In this document: one piece after another, positions 7,985-17,128 of the stretch
Layout of the letters: the number at the start of each line of letters is the position of its first letter
Position numbering within the stretch: position 1 is the stretch's first letter
Assembly (NCBI GenBank): GCA_964547525.1
Contig: CAZJOD010000018.1
Span: 1 to 33,445 of the forward strand
DNA length: 33,445 nucleotides
Direction: 5' to 3'
Source of the DNA: CAZJOD01 sp964547525
GTDB lineage: Bacteria; Bacillota; Clostridia; JAAYHZ01
Made by a program: the position numbers and the translations under genes
Notes under the pieces: generated by a model
What the model saw: the letters and a program-made list of their open reading frames with translations, nothing else
What the model was told of the DNA's origin: nothing
Database searches by the model: none

Positions 7985-9451
7985 TTGAGAAAAATCAAAG
8001 TCATATGTGAAAATCAAGAATATAGAAAGCACATTACCGATATTCTGTATATATTTTATCTGAATAAAGATATTAATGTCTTAACTACAACTATAGTAAA
8101 TGAAGATGAACTTAAATTGTCTGCAGATTCCGATTTGTTAATTACGAATTTTTCTAACGGTTGTGTTAATATGAAATATACTGTGTCGGAGGGTACTTTT
8201 TATACTGTAATAGATGATATAAGTATTACTAAAGACAGAACCAAAACTATAAAAAAGAAAATATTCTCATTTATTAACGGAATACGAAAAGAAAATTTAC
8301 CGTGGGGATTTTTAACGGGAGTACGTCCGGTAAAAATGGTGGTAAATATGCTTATACAAGGAAACACTCCGGATTTTGCTTTAGAAGTGTTAATTAATGA
8401 CTTCCTTGTAGATCCGATGAAAGCTCGATTAATAGTGTATTTAGCCGAAAAAGATTTGCACTTATTCGGGTATGACAATGTTATCAATGATTCGGTTTCT
8501 GTATATATATCCATACCTTTTTGTCCCGATAGATGCACATATTGTTCTTTTTCCTCATATCCGTATGACAAATTCGGACATATGGCCGATAAATACATCG
8601 ACTGCCTTATAGTTGAATTAAATAAGATAAAGATTGGTTTAATAAAAGAAAACAAATATATCCGGTCGATTTATATAGGTGGCGGTACACCGGCCGTCTT
8701 ATCAACACCGTTGATCGATAAACTTCTTAATACTGTTGACAGCTTGTGTAGCGATAAATCTACGGAAGTGACATTTGAAGCGGGACGGCCTGAAGTATTT
8801 GACGACTTAAAGCAAAAAACCGTAAAAAAGCATAATGTAACCCGCATATGCATTAATCCACAAAGTTTGGATGATAATATATTAAAAGCTATCGGACGAA
8901 ACCATACGGTGAATGATTTCTACACATGCTACAATAATGCCGTAAAAAATGGTTTTGGCAATATTAATACCGATATTATAGCGGGTTTGCCGGGCGAAAC
9001 AACTCATAATTATATAAAAAATTTAAATGAATTGCTCATGTTGGGACAACAATCGATAACAGTTCATACCTTGGCAATGAAACGAAAATCAATATTAATT
9101 GATAATAATAATGCTCAAAAAATAGTTAATAATAAAGATATTGATGAAATGCTAGAAATAACAGAATCAGAATTTATAAATAAAGGTTTCTTACCTTATT
9201 ACTTATATAGGCAAAAGATGTCGGTAGGTAATCGTGAGAATATAGGCTATTGTAAAGAAGGGTATGAGTGTATATATAACATGCAGATGATTGGTGAAAG
9301 ACATACCGTTATAGGAGCGGGAGCAGGTGCAACAGGAAGATTTGTATTAAGTGATGCCACAGTTACACGTAATTGTAATAAAAAACTTATAGATCAATAT
9401 ATAGCTGATATTGAAAACAATAAAATACAGGCGGGAGAAATAAATGAGTAA
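7985..9451 (+). CDS. hemZ: Coproporphyrinogen dehydrogenase-like radical SAM protein HemZ
   Basis: Radical-SAM enzyme of the HemZ branch of oxygen-independent coproporphyrinogen III oxidase-like proteins, 488 residues. The N-terminal ~165 residues carry the HemZ hallmark LPWGFLTGVRPVK (residues 105-117). The radical-SAM cluster motif is CPDRCTYC (Cys180, Cys184, Cys187), followed by YIGGGTPAVLS and NTDIIAGLPGE. The start is a TTG; the GGGAG site lies 13 bases upstream, longer than ideal, so the start is less certain than the identity. It heads an operon in which each gene overlaps the next, beginning with rnr (8 bp). In clostridia HemZ proteins often occur without full haem synthesis, so the true substrate is uncertain. 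Confidence 0.9.
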   Translation: MRKIKVICENQEYRKHITDILYIFYLNKDINVLTTTIVNEDELKLSADSDLLITNFSNGCVNMKYTVSEGTFYTVIDDISITKDRTKTIKKKIFSFINGIRKENLPWGFLTGVRPVKMVVNMLIQGNTPDFALEVLINDFLVDPMKARLIVYLAEKDLHLFGYDNVINDSVSVYISIPFCPDRCTYCSFSSYPYDKFGHMADKYIDCLIVELNKIKIGLIKENKYIRSIYIGGGTPAVLSTPLIDKLLNTVDSLCSDKSTEVTFEAGRPEVFDDLKQKTVKKHNVTRICINPQSLDDNILKAIGRNHTVNDFYTCYNNAVKNGFGNINTDIIAGLPGETTHNYIKNLNELLMLGQQSITVHTLAMKRKSILIDNNNAQKIVNNKDIDEMLEITESEFINKGFLPYYLYRQKMSVGNRENIGYCKEGYECIYNMQMIGERHTVIGAGAGATGRFVLSDATVTRNCNKKLIDQYIADIENNKIQAGEINE

Positions 9452-11579
9452 ATCTAAAGAGTTGAATAAATATAAAGAAAAAAAGACAAGACTTATAAAA
9501 TTTATGACTGACAAAAAAACACCTCCGTTAAAATTTTCAGATATTTCTGTCATGTTGGATGTACAACAAAATGAAAAAAGTATGCTGGAAGATATGCTGG
9601 ATGAAGCGGTAAATGACGGAGTTTTAGTATTAAGCAAGCGAGGTCTTTATTCACCGTCAAAAACCGCCGGTTATAAAAAGGGAACATATATGTCCACCAA
9701 AGGAGAGTACGGATTTATAAGACCGGAAGAACAAGGGTTGGAAGATCTATTCGTTCCTCCCGGTATGAGCACAGGTGCAATGAACGGTGACACGGTTTTA
9801 TATGAAAAGGAAAAGATCGGTGATAATGCAAAAGTTATAAAAATAGTTACACATGCCATAGTATCTTTTACGGGAGCGGTCAAAAGATTGAACGGTATTA
9901 AATATGTAACACCTTTGACATCAAAGATAAAGGGTACTTTTAAGGTCATTGACAGTCAAACGGCCGGGATAAAAGATAATGATTTGGTAAAAGTTGAGAT
10001 TACAAAGTACCTTAATCAATACGCCGAAGTTAAAATTATTGAAAAAGTGGGATCGGCGGATAGTAACAAACAAATTGTAGAATCAATAGTCAGAGATTTC
10101 GGAATAAAAAGAGAGTTTCCAAAGCAGGTTGGTGACAATGTAGAAAGAATTATAAATAATCTTAACAGCTTCGGAGGAAACCAACGAAGCGATTTCCGTA
10201 GTATTACAACAGTTACAATTGACGGAAGTGATGCAAAGGATCTTGATGATGCAATTTCCTTGGAAGTCCTTGAAGATGGAAATATCAGGCTTTATGTTCA
10301 TATAGCCGATGTTAGTGAGTATGTAACACAATATAGCCCCTTAGATAAGGAAGCCTTAAGACGAGGCACCAGCGTTTATTTTCCCGACGATGTTATACCG
10401 ATGCTTCCTAAAGAATTATCGAACGGAATTTGCAGTTTAAATCCTAATGAGGACAGATTGACATTATCTGTCGTGATGGTTATAGATAAAACGGGAAAGG
10501 TCTTGGATCATGATGTAACGGAGTCAATAATTCGTTCTGACAAACGCATGACATACGATGAGGTGCAAGAATTAATAAATGAAGCATTCGTTAATTATGA
10601 AAATGATACTATTATAAAAATGGTACGTGACATGTATGCTTTATATACGGTTTTGAAACAGAGGAGAATAGAAAAGGGTGCCGTAAATTTTGACTTTCCC
10701 GAATCAAAAATTTTACTGGATAAAAATTACGAACCCATTGATGTAAAACCCTATAAATTAAATGAATCAAACGGCATAATTGAAGAGTTTATGCTTATAT
10801 GTAATGAAACGATAGCCGAACACTTCGGAGTGATGGAGATTCCTTTTGTGTTTAGAATTCATGAATTCCCGGATCCTACGGATATAAAGGCTTTAGCGTC
10901 TTTTGTCACTTTGTTGGGCTTTAAACTGAAAAATATTAATAACATATACTCCGGAGCACTTGCTCAATTGGTTGAAGACGCAACCGGTTCGGATTATGAA
11001 GAAATGATAAATACATCGGTACTGCGATCCATGAAAAAAGCCGTATACTCACCTGTTAATATAGGGCATTTCGGTCTGGCCTCCGATTATTATTGTCATT
11101 TTACATCACCTATCAGAAGATATCCTGATCTTTTAATTCACAGAATTATAAAAAGTGTCATAAACGGCACAATGGATTACGATCATATCGAATCTTTAAA
11201 AGAATTTGTAACTAATGCTGCAAACAGAAGTAGTGAAACAGAAAGGGCTGCAGATGAACTTGAACGTGAAATTATTTCTTTTTATAAATGTGCGTATATG
11301 AAGAATCATATGGGTGAAAATTTCGAAGGAATTATTAGTGACATTAATAATGCGGGAATAAGGGTACGATTAAAAAATACTATAACAGGTATTATATTTT
11401 TCAGATCGATGCTTGACTACTATTTCGTTAATAAAGGATCTATGGAAGCGGTAGGTGAAGTAACCGGTCATAAATATAGAGTTGGAGATAAGATCGATGT
11501 TATATTGGTTAATGTTGATATACAAGAAAGATTAATAGAATTTTCAACTCGCGAAAAGGCTCCCGAATATGAAATGTAA
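9444..11579 (+). CDS. rnr: Ribonuclease R
   Basis: Processive 3'-to-5' exoribonuclease of the RNB family (711 residues, normal length), degrading structured RNA. In order: an N-terminal winged-helix region (residues 1-70), cold-shock OB domains (about 80-200), the RNB catalytic domain from about 250, and a C-terminal S1 domain starting near GENFEGIISDI. The catalytic aspartates are Asp260, Asp266, Asp268 and Asp269, the same spacing as Asp201/207/209/210 of RNase II. HFTSPIRRYPDLLIHRII is the RNB C-terminal signature. The ATG overlaps the hemZ stop (ATGAGTAA), so translation is probably coupled. The smpB and ssrA genes that often neighbour rnr in Firmicutes are absent here. Confidence 0.97.
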   Translation: MSKSKELNKYKEKKTRLIKFMTDKKTPPLKFSDISVMLDVQQNEKSMLEDMLDEAVNDGVLVLSKRGLYSPSKTAGYKKGTYMSTKGEYGFIRPEEQGLEDLFVPPGMSTGAMNGDTVLYEKEKIGDNAKVIKIVTHAIVSFTGAVKRLNGIKYVTPLTSKIKGTFKVIDSQTAGIKDNDLVKVEITKYLNQYAEVKIIEKVGSADSNKQIVESIVRDFGIKREFPKQVGDNVERIINNLNSFGGNQRSDFRSITTVTIDGSDAKDLDDAISLEVLEDGNIRLYVHIADVSEYVTQYSPLDKEALRRGTSVYFPDDVIPMLPKELSNGICSLNPNEDRLTLSVVMVIDKTGKVLDHDVTESIIRSDKRMTYDEVQELINEAFVNYENDTIIKMVRDMYALYTVLKQRRIEKGAVNFDFPESKILLDKNYEPIDVKPYKLNESNGIIEEFMLICNETIAEHFGVMEIPFVFRIHEFPDPTDIKALASFVTLLGFKLKNINNIYSGALAQLVEDATGSDYEEMINTSVLRSMKKAVYSPVNIGHFGLASDYYCHFTSPIRRYPDLLIHRIIKSVINGTMDYDHIESLKEFVTNAANRSSETERAADELEREIISFYKCAYMKNHMGENFEGIISDINNAGIRVRLKNTITGIIFFRSMLDYYFVNKGSMEAVGEVTGHKYRVGDKIDVILVNVDIQERLIEFSTREKAPEYEM

Positions 11580-12033
11580 TATATTGGCCAGTGCTTGTCT
11601 CGCCGGAAAAGAATGCAGGTATGACGGCACTTCGAATAAAATGGTGTTTGATGACAGTCGAGATGACGTTTTATTGTTTTGCCCGGAAGTTGAAGGAGGA
11701 TTGCCCACACCTAGAGAGCCCGCTGAAATCATGGGTGGTGACGGTTATGATGTTTTAGCCGGACGTGCAAAGGTTGTCAGCAAAACCGGGAAGGATGTAA
11801 CAAGGCAGTATGTTAACGGAGCGGTTACCGCAGTTTTATTATGCAAAAAAAATGATATACGGCTTGCCGTATTAAAATCCAAAAGTCCTTCATGTGGTTG
11901 CCAAAAAATATATAACGGTACATTTTCAGGAGATTTAATTGACGGTTGTGGTGTTACTGCCGCATTGTTATCTTATTTTGGTATAAAGGTTATTGATGAG
12001 AATGCCGAACGGAGTTTATATGAAGAAAATTAG
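11569..12033 (+). CDS. DUF523 (TudS/YbbK-like) protein
   Basis: DUF523-family protein of 154 residues, related to YbbK and to the thiouracil desulfidase TudS, which uses a [4Fe-4S] cluster. Family motifs are ASACLAGKECRYDG at the N-terminus, FCPEVEGGLPTPREPAEI, and KSKSPSCGC. Cys10, Cys38 and Cys109 are candidate cluster ligands. The start ATG lies inside the 3' end of rnr (11 bp overlap), and its own 3' end overlaps mtaB by 14 bp. Neighbouring genes act on RNA decay and tRNA sulfur chemistry (MtaB), which fits a role in handling thiolated pyrimidines, but that link is inference. Confidence 0.88.
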   Translation: MKCNILASACLAGKECRYDGTSNKMVFDDSRDDVLLFCPEVEGGLPTPREPAEIMGGDGYDVLAGRAKVVSKTGKDVTRQYVNGAVTAVLLCKKNDIRLAVLKSKSPSCGCQKIYNGTFSGDLIDGCGVTAALLSYFGIKVIDENAERSLYEEN

Positions 12034-13309
12034 TGCGATAACATTAGGGTGCAAAGTGAATCAATATGAATCTGAAGCTATATTAAGGCAGTTTTCACAA
12101 AAAGGGTATGAAATTGATGAAGATCCTACGAAAGCAGATATAATTGTTGTTAATTCTTGTACTGTCACGTCTGTGTCTGCAGGTAAATCCAGGCAGGCTG
12201 TAAGAAAAGCAAAAAAGAACAATCCTGATGCCATTGTGATTCTAACAGGGTGCTACTCTCAGGTTGATTATAAAAATGCTTGTGACATATTCGAAGCCGA
12301 TATTATTACCGGTACAAATGATAAAGATAAAATAGTTGAATATGTTGAAAGCTATATAAAAAATAAAAATAGAATTTTAATACATACCGAACAGATAGAT
12401 TCTTTTATAGACGATTTACCTACTCCGGTATCGGGCTCCAGAACCAGAGCCGTTTTGAAAATTCAAGACGGATGTGATAACTACTGTAGTTACTGCATAA
12501 TACCCTACGCCAGAGGTCCCGTAAGAAGCCGTGAATATAATGATGTTTTATTACGGATGGGAGGTTTGGCAAAAGCAGGTTATAAGGAAACTGTTATAAC
12601 AGGTATACACTTAGCTTCTTACGGTAAGGGAACAAATAAAGATCTGGTGGATTTATTAGAGGATATTGATAAAGAGTACCCTGAAATGAAGATTAGATTA
12701 GGTTCTATGGATCCGTCATTTTTAAACGAAGAGAAAATAATTCGATTATCACAAATTAAAAATTTGTGCAAGCATTATCATTTATCGCTACAAAGCGGTT
12801 GTAATGAAACATTAAGACGCATGAATCGAAAGTATACCGTGGAATATTATGCTAAAGTTTCTAATTTATTAAAACAACATATTCCGGATGTTTCGCTTAC
12901 AACTGATATTATTGTAGGTTTTCCGGGTGAAACACAAGAAGAATTTCAATTAACTACTGACTTTATAAAGTCGATAGGTTTTTACAGATTGCATGTTTTT
13001 CCGTATTCTGTCCGGGAAGGTACTAAAGCTTCTAAAATGCCGGATATGGTAACAAAAAATGAAAAGGAAGCGCGAAGCAAGTTTTTAACCGATATAAACA
13101 GAGAATTAATGGAAAAGTTTCATAAACGGTTTATGGGACGTGAAATGAAAGTTTTATTTGAAACAAAGGTCACCGGATGTGAAGGATATTTTGAAGGCTT
13201 AAGTGATAACTACATTCGAATTATTTCTAATAATCCTGATATTACACAAGGTGAGTTTTATAATGTTACTCTTTTTGAATGTAAAGGTGACTATGTAATT
13301 GCAAAATAA
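12020..13309 (+). CDS. mtaB: tRNA t6A37 methylthiotransferase MtaB
   Basis: Radical-SAM methylthiotransferase converting t6A at position 37 of ANN-decoding tRNAs to ms2t6A. In order: the UPF0004 domain with its three cluster cysteines (LGCKVNQYES, VVNSCTVT, LTGCYSQ), the radical-SAM motif CDNYCSYC, and a C-terminal TRAM domain (from about GREMKVLFETK). The LGCKVNQYES start is diagnostic of MtaB rather than MiaB. An upstream in-frame start at 11993 would add nine residues unlike the family; ATG 12020 has CGGAG at good spacing and matches known N-termini, so I chose it. The gene overlaps the DUF523 gene by 14 bp and closes the hemZ-rnr-DUF523-mtaB operon. Confidence 0.95.
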   Translation: MKKISAITLGCKVNQYESEAILRQFSQKGYEIDEDPTKADIIVVNSCTVTSVSAGKSRQAVRKAKKNNPDAIVILTGCYSQVDYKNACDIFEADIITGTNDKDKIVEYVESYIKNKNRILIHTEQIDSFIDDLPTPVSGSRTRAVLKIQDGCDNYCSYCIIPYARGPVRSREYNDVLLRMGGLAKAGYKETVITGIHLASYGKGTNKDLVDLLEDIDKEYPEMKIRLGSMDPSFLNEEKIIRLSQIKNLCKHYHLSLQSGCNETLRRMNRKYTVEYYAKVSNLLKQHIPDVSLTTDIIVGFPGETQEEFQLTTDFIKSIGFYRLHVFPYSVREGTKASKMPDMVTKNEKEARSKFLTDINRELMEKFHKRFMGREMKVLFETKVTGCEGYFEGLSDNYIRIISNNPDITQGEFYNVTLFECKGDYVIAK

Positions 13310-13599
13310 AAAGGTAGCACTTTGTAATAACTTTTAAGCTTGACTTTAATAATATGCATCTATGTTTTTGATGCAAAACTTGATATAAACTTGTAATATT
13401 ATTTTTGTTGATTATTATCATAAAAAACCGGTATAATATGTATAATTATAAATATAGGTGTTTGAATAAAATCGGTTATTAAATGGAGATTTAAATATCG
13501 CTGTTTGTGGGATAATTTGCTTATAATAAAACGGGGCAATTTGTATTCGGCTTATCCCGGAGAAAAAAAGCAAAATAATGGAATTCGGAGTGTGATGAT
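13310..13599 (+). promoter_or_regulatory. ireB promoter and structured 5' leader
   Basis: A promoter TTGATT (13408-13413), 18 bp spacer, TATAAT (13432-13437) lies about 160 bases before ireB. The leader can fold: GGGATAA (around 13510) pairs with TTATCCC (around 13552), with an inner TTGC/GCAA pair. Just after mtaB, GCATC/GATGC (about 13354-13371) is a weak hairpin without a T tract. I do not recognise a known riboswitch here and see no ORF. Confidence 0.55.
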
Positions 13600-13851
13600 A
13601 TGAACGGAGAAACTACCAAGTTTGATTTTTTAAAAGAGAGAAAGGCAAAACCGGAGGATATAATTCTTGCTGTTTGCAGTGCAATGGAAGAGAAAGGCTA
13701 CGACCCTATCGGACAAATCGTCGGTTATATTTTATCCGGTGATCCGACTTACATCACGGGATACAAAGGTGCCAGAAATGCAATAAGAAAGTTAGAAAGA
13801 GATGAATTACTAGAGGAAGTAATAAAGTTCTATCTTGAAAATCATAAGTAA
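13600..13851 (+). CDS. ireB: IreB family regulatory phosphoprotein
   Basis: Small protein of the IreB (formerly DUF965, YrzL) family, 83 residues. In Enterococcus faecalis IreB is phosphorylated by the PASTA kinase IreK and negatively affects cephalosporin resistance; here that function is by family only. The core KGYDPIGQIVGYILSGDPTYITGYKGARNAIRKLERDELLEE matches the family across its length, shown here in pieces: QIVGYILSGDP and RNAIRKLERDE. Thr/Ser near the N-terminus (NGETTKFDF) are the known phosphorylation area. It is followed by ruvX and DUF1292, the standard Firmicute gene order. Confidence 0.95.
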   Translation: MNGETTKFDFLKERKAKPEDIILAVCSAMEEKGYDPIGQIVGYILSGDPTYITGYKGARNAIRKLERDELLEEVIKFYLENHK

Positions 13852-13862
13852 TAAATATAGAA

Positions 13863-13898
13863 ATTTTTTTAGGCCGGGAGAAATCCCGGTTTAATTTC
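13863..13898 (+). terminator. GAAA-capped hairpin between ireB and ruvX
   Basis: CCGGGA (13874-13879) and TCCCGG (13884-13889) form a perfect 6 bp stem closed by a GAAA tetraloop, extendable by two G-T pairs, then TTTAATTT. It may be a partial terminator, or an attenuator or processing site setting ireB above ruvX. The T tract is weak. Confidence 0.45.
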
Positions 13899-13979
13899 AT
13901 AACCGGACAAGTATAAATACCGAATTACAAAAAGCCAAGGTTGATTTTTATAGTAAATAAAAGAAACGGAGAGTATATA

Positions 13980-14381
13980 TTGAGAATATTAGGTATTGAC
14001 TATGGAGATGTAAGAACAGGAATTGCTATTAGTGACCCTATGCAAATGATAGCAACCGGACTGAAAACAATTAATACAAAAGATATGAATGTTTTAATAG
14101 AAGAAATTAAATTAATTATAAAAGAATATAATCCTGAAAAGATAATTATCGGTTACCCAAAAAATATGAATGGAACCGTCGGCCCAAGAGCTGAAAAAAC
14201 AGATATGTTTATAAATGAATTGTCAACTCATACGAATTTGCCTGTCATTAGATGGGATGAAAGGCTTTCATCGGTTATGGCTCATAAAACTCTACATGAA
14301 AAGGGTAAATCCCCTTCAAGAAATAAAGATTCTGTAGATCGTATTGCCGCATGTTATATTTTACAGTCATATTTGGGATAA
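13980..14381 (+). CDS. ruvX: Holliday junction resolvase-like RuvX (YqgF)
   Basis: Putative pre-16S rRNA nuclease/Holliday-junction-resolvase-fold protein of the YqgF family, 133 residues from the TTG at 13980. RILGIDYGDVRTGIAISDP is the RNase H-like first strand with the catalytic Asp. IIGYPKNMNGT and RWDERLSSVMAHKTL with a conserved Glu and Arg follow, and DSVDRIAACYILQ holds the last catalytic Asp. A longer frame starting at 13941 would add 13 residues not found in the family; TTG 13980 has CGGAG at good spacing and gives the expected start of RuvX. It sits between ireB and DUF1292. Confidence 0.93.
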   Translation: MRILGIDYGDVRTGIAISDPMQMIATGLKTINTKDMNVLIEEIKLIIKEYNPEKIIIGYPKNMNGTVGPRAEKTDMFINELSTHTNLPVIRWDERLSSVMAHKTLHEKGKSPSRNKDSVDRIAACYILQSYLG

Positions 14382-14410
14382 TTAAATAAAGAGAAAAAGG
14401 TACATTCATA

Positions 14411-14439
14411 TTTTAACCTAATATGTGTTATGCTATAAT
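14411..14439 (+). promoter_or_regulatory. Internal promoter for the DUF1292 gene
   Basis: An extended -10, TGCTATAAT (TATAAT at 14434-14439), lies about 30 bases before the DUF1292 start; the -35 (TTTTAA, 14411-14416) is weak. The in-frame codons upstream of 14471 cover this promoter, which supports the later start for DUF1292. Confidence 0.5.
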
Positions 14440-14470
14440 GAAATTAATAAATAACAGGGAGGATTTTTCT

Positions 14471-14821
14471 ATGGAAGAAAATAAAAACGAATTTAAAAAG
14501 CAAAATAATCGGGAAGGAACAGACGAAGAATACGGCGATAATATATTAATTGATGATGACGGTACCGCCTTTGAAGTATTGGACAGTTTTATGATCGATG
14601 ATAAATCCTATGTTGTATTAGCTTTAGCCGAAGGTGATGGAGAAGAAGAAAATGATGTTTTCATATACCGTTTTATTGAAGGTGAAGAAGATGACGAATT
14701 CATAGCCATAGAAGACGAAGATGAATTAAACAATGCTTTTGAAGAATTTAAAGCAAGAAACAGCGATATGTTTGATTTTGAAGATAATGACGACGAAGAC
14801 GACGAAGACGACGAGGAGTAA
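14471..14821 (+). CDS. DUF1292 (YrzB-like) acidic protein
   Basis: Small DUF1292-family protein, 116 residues, function unknown. The core runs from DNILIDDDGTAFEVLDSF through DDKSYVVLALAEG, EENDVFIYRF and EDDEFIAIEDEDELNNAFEEF. The N-terminus is charged, and the C-terminus is an unusual run of about 15 almost purely acidic residues. The ATG at 14471 has AGGGAGG upstream; a longer frame from 14423 overlaps the promoter and is not family-like. It follows ireB and ruvX as in Bacillus (yrzL-yrrK-yrzB). Confidence 0.9.
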   Translation: MEENKNEFKKQNNREGTDEEYGDNILIDDDGTAFEVLDSFMIDDKSYVVLALAEGDGEEENDVFIYRFIEGEEDDEFIAIEDEDELNNAFEEFKARNSDMFDFEDNDDEDDEDDEE

Positions 14822-14831
14822 TCATCTAAAA

Positions 14832-16016
14832 ATGAAAAGGCAATTATTAATAGCTGTATTGATTACTTCGATTTTGATGTTTACCGCTTGCTCGGAAAGT
14901 GATATTCCTATAATAGGAGATACTTCTTCGGCTACTGTGCAAGAAACAAGCAACCCGTCAGACACCGGTTCGGAAACAACAGTACCTGTATCGACAGGTA
15001 CTGTGACTGAAAAGGTAGAAACTACGGTAAAGGTAGAAACCACTGTTAAAGAGGAAACATCAACAAATGAAGTGACAACCGAAACCGAAGAGCCGAAAGA
15101 AACTGATAATGATAAAGTCATATTTGAAGACCCGCTTTTCGTTTTACCGAAAGAAGGAGTTAGACCTGTTGCAGTTATTATTGACAATGGAGGATCGGGC
15201 CCGCTTCCACAAGGCGGACCCGGTCTTGCCCAAATTGTTTATGAGATATTGGTAGAAGGGGGCATCACAAGGTTAATGCCCATTTACTGGGCATTGGATA
15301 TTGAATTGATAGGACCCGTAAGGAGTGCCAGACACTATTTTTTGGATTATATGAAAGAATATGATTCATATTTCGTTCATTACGGGTGGAGTCCCCAAGC
15401 CAAAAACGATATCTATAACCTGGGTATTCAGGTGGCTAACGGTGTAAGTAATGCATATTCAATATTTTGGGATCTTACAAAACAAAAGAACAATTGGCAG
15501 GATACATACACAAAGAGTAAAAATATAGAAAGCATTATGAAAAATTTTGGTTATTCTTTTGAAACCAATATAAATGCTGCAGTTTATTTTAATACCGAAT
15601 GGACTGTTCCCGATATAGGTGAACCGTGTAGCAGTTTAAAAATAAAGTATTCAAATGCATATAATGTCAGTTATATATATGATCCACAAATAGGTATGTA
15701 TTTCAGATACCAACAAGGTAAACCTCATATGGAACGAAATAACGGGGAACAAATTCAAGCGGGGAATATTATAATAATGCGTGTGAAGAATTACACTATA
15801 GCAGGAGATACGGAAGGCAGACAAGAATTTGAAACCATTGGCTCCGGAAAAGGATATTACATAACATCAGGGAAAATCATCGAGATAATTTGGTCAAAAA
15901 AGGACAGGTTCTCACCTACGATATTTAAAGATACCGATGATAACATCATTACATATAATCCTGCAAGGACATATATTCAGGTTGTCCCGTTAGATTACGG
16001 TATAGAATATGAGTAA
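14832..16016 (+). CDS. DUF3048 (YerB-like) lipoprotein
   Basis: Surface lipoprotein of the DUF3048/YerB family, 394 residues. The N-terminus MKRQLLIAVLITSILMFTAC is a lipoprotein signal peptide with a lipobox-like FTAC (Cys20). A Thr/Glu-rich, low-complexity linker follows (about residues 25-95), with a short repeat of the type VETTV. The N-terminal DUF3048 domain is seen as PVAVIIDNGG, QIVYEILVEGGITRLMPIY and PVRSARHYFLDYMKEYD. The C-terminal DUF3048 domain includes RYQQGKPHMERNNGEQI and the end RTYIQVVP. A longer frame from 14733 runs through the out-of-frame acidic tail of the preceding gene and would destroy the signal peptide. The family's biochemical function is unknown. Confidence 0.9.
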   Translation: MKRQLLIAVLITSILMFTACSESDIPIIGDTSSATVQETSNPSDTGSETTVPVSTGTVTEKVETTVKVETTVKEETSTNEVTTETEEPKETDNDKVIFEDPLFVLPKEGVRPVAVIIDNGGSGPLPQGGPGLAQIVYEILVEGGITRLMPIYWALDIELIGPVRSARHYFLDYMKEYDSYFVHYGWSPQAKNDIYNLGIQVANGVSNAYSIFWDLTKQKNNWQDTYTKSKNIESIMKNFGYSFETNINAAVYFNTEWTVPDIGEPCSSLKIKYSNAYNVSYIYDPQIGMYFRYQQGKPHMERNNGEQIQAGNIIIMRVKNYTIAGDTEGRQEFETIGSGKGYYITSGKIIEIIWSKKDRFSPTIFKDTDDNIITYNPARTYIQVVPLDYGIEYE

Positions 16017-16036
16017 CGAATAATAAGGGGAAAATA

Positions 16037-17098
16037 ATGAGTGATCAATTCATCTTATGGGCGTTTGGTGACGCTCATATTGCCACCGATATGCGTAGAA
16101 ATAGAAACAGTATGAAGGAGGCTATTGAGCAAATTGAATACGGAAACAATGATTGTCCCGCAGTTGATTGGGATATTGCTATAAATGTAGGTGACATGAG
16201 TGGAAGCCAAGGATTGCCTGATGATGAAGAAGGTCAAATGGTTGCCGACAGTTATCTATATCTTAAAAAGCATAATAGGGAAGATATATATGATATATGT
16301 GGAAATCACGACAGAAGCGGGTTAAATGAGCCTAAAAATTGGTGGTTTCAGAAATGGATAGATCCTATTGGAAAAAATACTCAATATTCCGGGGTTAATC
16401 CGTTGAAAAGAAAATATAATATATCGGGAACATGGGAAAGGTATAGTTTCTGTGTAGGAAATCTGTTATTTTTAATGATGAGTGATATTAACGAACCGTC
16501 TCAAAAAAAAGGGAGAGGGGATTTCGGGGGCAATCCCGGAGGAGTTGTATCTATGGAAACTTTTCAATGGTGGAAAGATAATGTTGAGAAGAATCAAGAT
16601 AAGATAATTATAAGCGCTCATCATTATATGCTAAAAGATACTACGGTAGCATCAGGAGAGTATGAGGGGCTGCAAAAAGATAATAAAGGGAACTATAAGA
16701 CCTATTATCACGGATACTATCCGCAATCGACACCTAAAGGCACATCCTACCTTTATTGGACAGGTGGAATCTCTGATGCCATGTTGTTTGAAAACTATTT
16801 AAATGAACATCCGGGAGCCATATCTTTGTGGTTGGGAGGGCATACCCATACAAGGCCTGATGATACGACCGGGGGTAAAACTCATATAGAGAACAAATGG
16901 GGGACAACATTTATAAATGTTGCTGCACTATCAAAACATCATGCCTTTTTAACCACATATCCAATGAGTCGTGTATTATATTTTACCGAGGGGTGTTCTA
17001 ATGTATTGGTACGCTGTCTTGATCACGATAATGAAAAACGCTTTTTAGATAAATATGACAAAGTAATAGATCTAGGTAAAAAATTTTACCGGCTGTAA
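16037..17098 (+). CDS. Calcineurin-like metallophosphoesterase
   Basis: Metal-dependent phosphoesterase, 353 residues, no signal peptide. The metallophosphoesterase motifs appear in order: GDAH (Asp12, His14), NVGDMSG, CGNHDRSG, ISAHHYML and GGHTHTRPDD, which together form the two-metal site. The long insert between the NHD motif and the third motif (MMSDINEPSQK and following) is like that of phosphodiesterases acting on nucleotides or phospholipids. It starts 20 nt after the lipoprotein gene and 30 nt before the FAH gene, so an operon is likely. The substrate is unknown. Confidence 0.85.
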   Translation: MSDQFILWAFGDAHIATDMRRNRNSMKEAIEQIEYGNNDCPAVDWDIAINVGDMSGSQGLPDDEEGQMVADSYLYLKKHNREDIYDICGNHDRSGLNEPKNWWFQKWIDPIGKNTQYSGVNPLKRKYNISGTWERYSFCVGNLLFLMMSDINEPSQKKGRGDFGGNPGGVVSMETFQWWKDNVEKNQDKIIISAHHYMLKDTTVASGEYEGLQKDNKGNYKTYYHGYYPQSTPKGTSYLYWTGGISDAMLFENYLNEHPGAISLWLGGHTHTRPDDTTGGKTHIENKWGTTFINVAALSKHHAFLTTYPMSRVLYFTEGCSNVLVRCLDHDNEKRFLDKYDKVIDLGKKFYRL

Positions 17099-17128
17099 AA
17101 TTACCGGTACTCAAGAAAGGAATAGATA

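Noticed and set aside
14733..14831. N-terminal extension of the DUF3048 protein
   Set aside because: The extra codons are the acidic tail of DUF1292 read in another frame (TTKTTKTT), and they would bury the lipoprotein signal peptide that starts at 14832.
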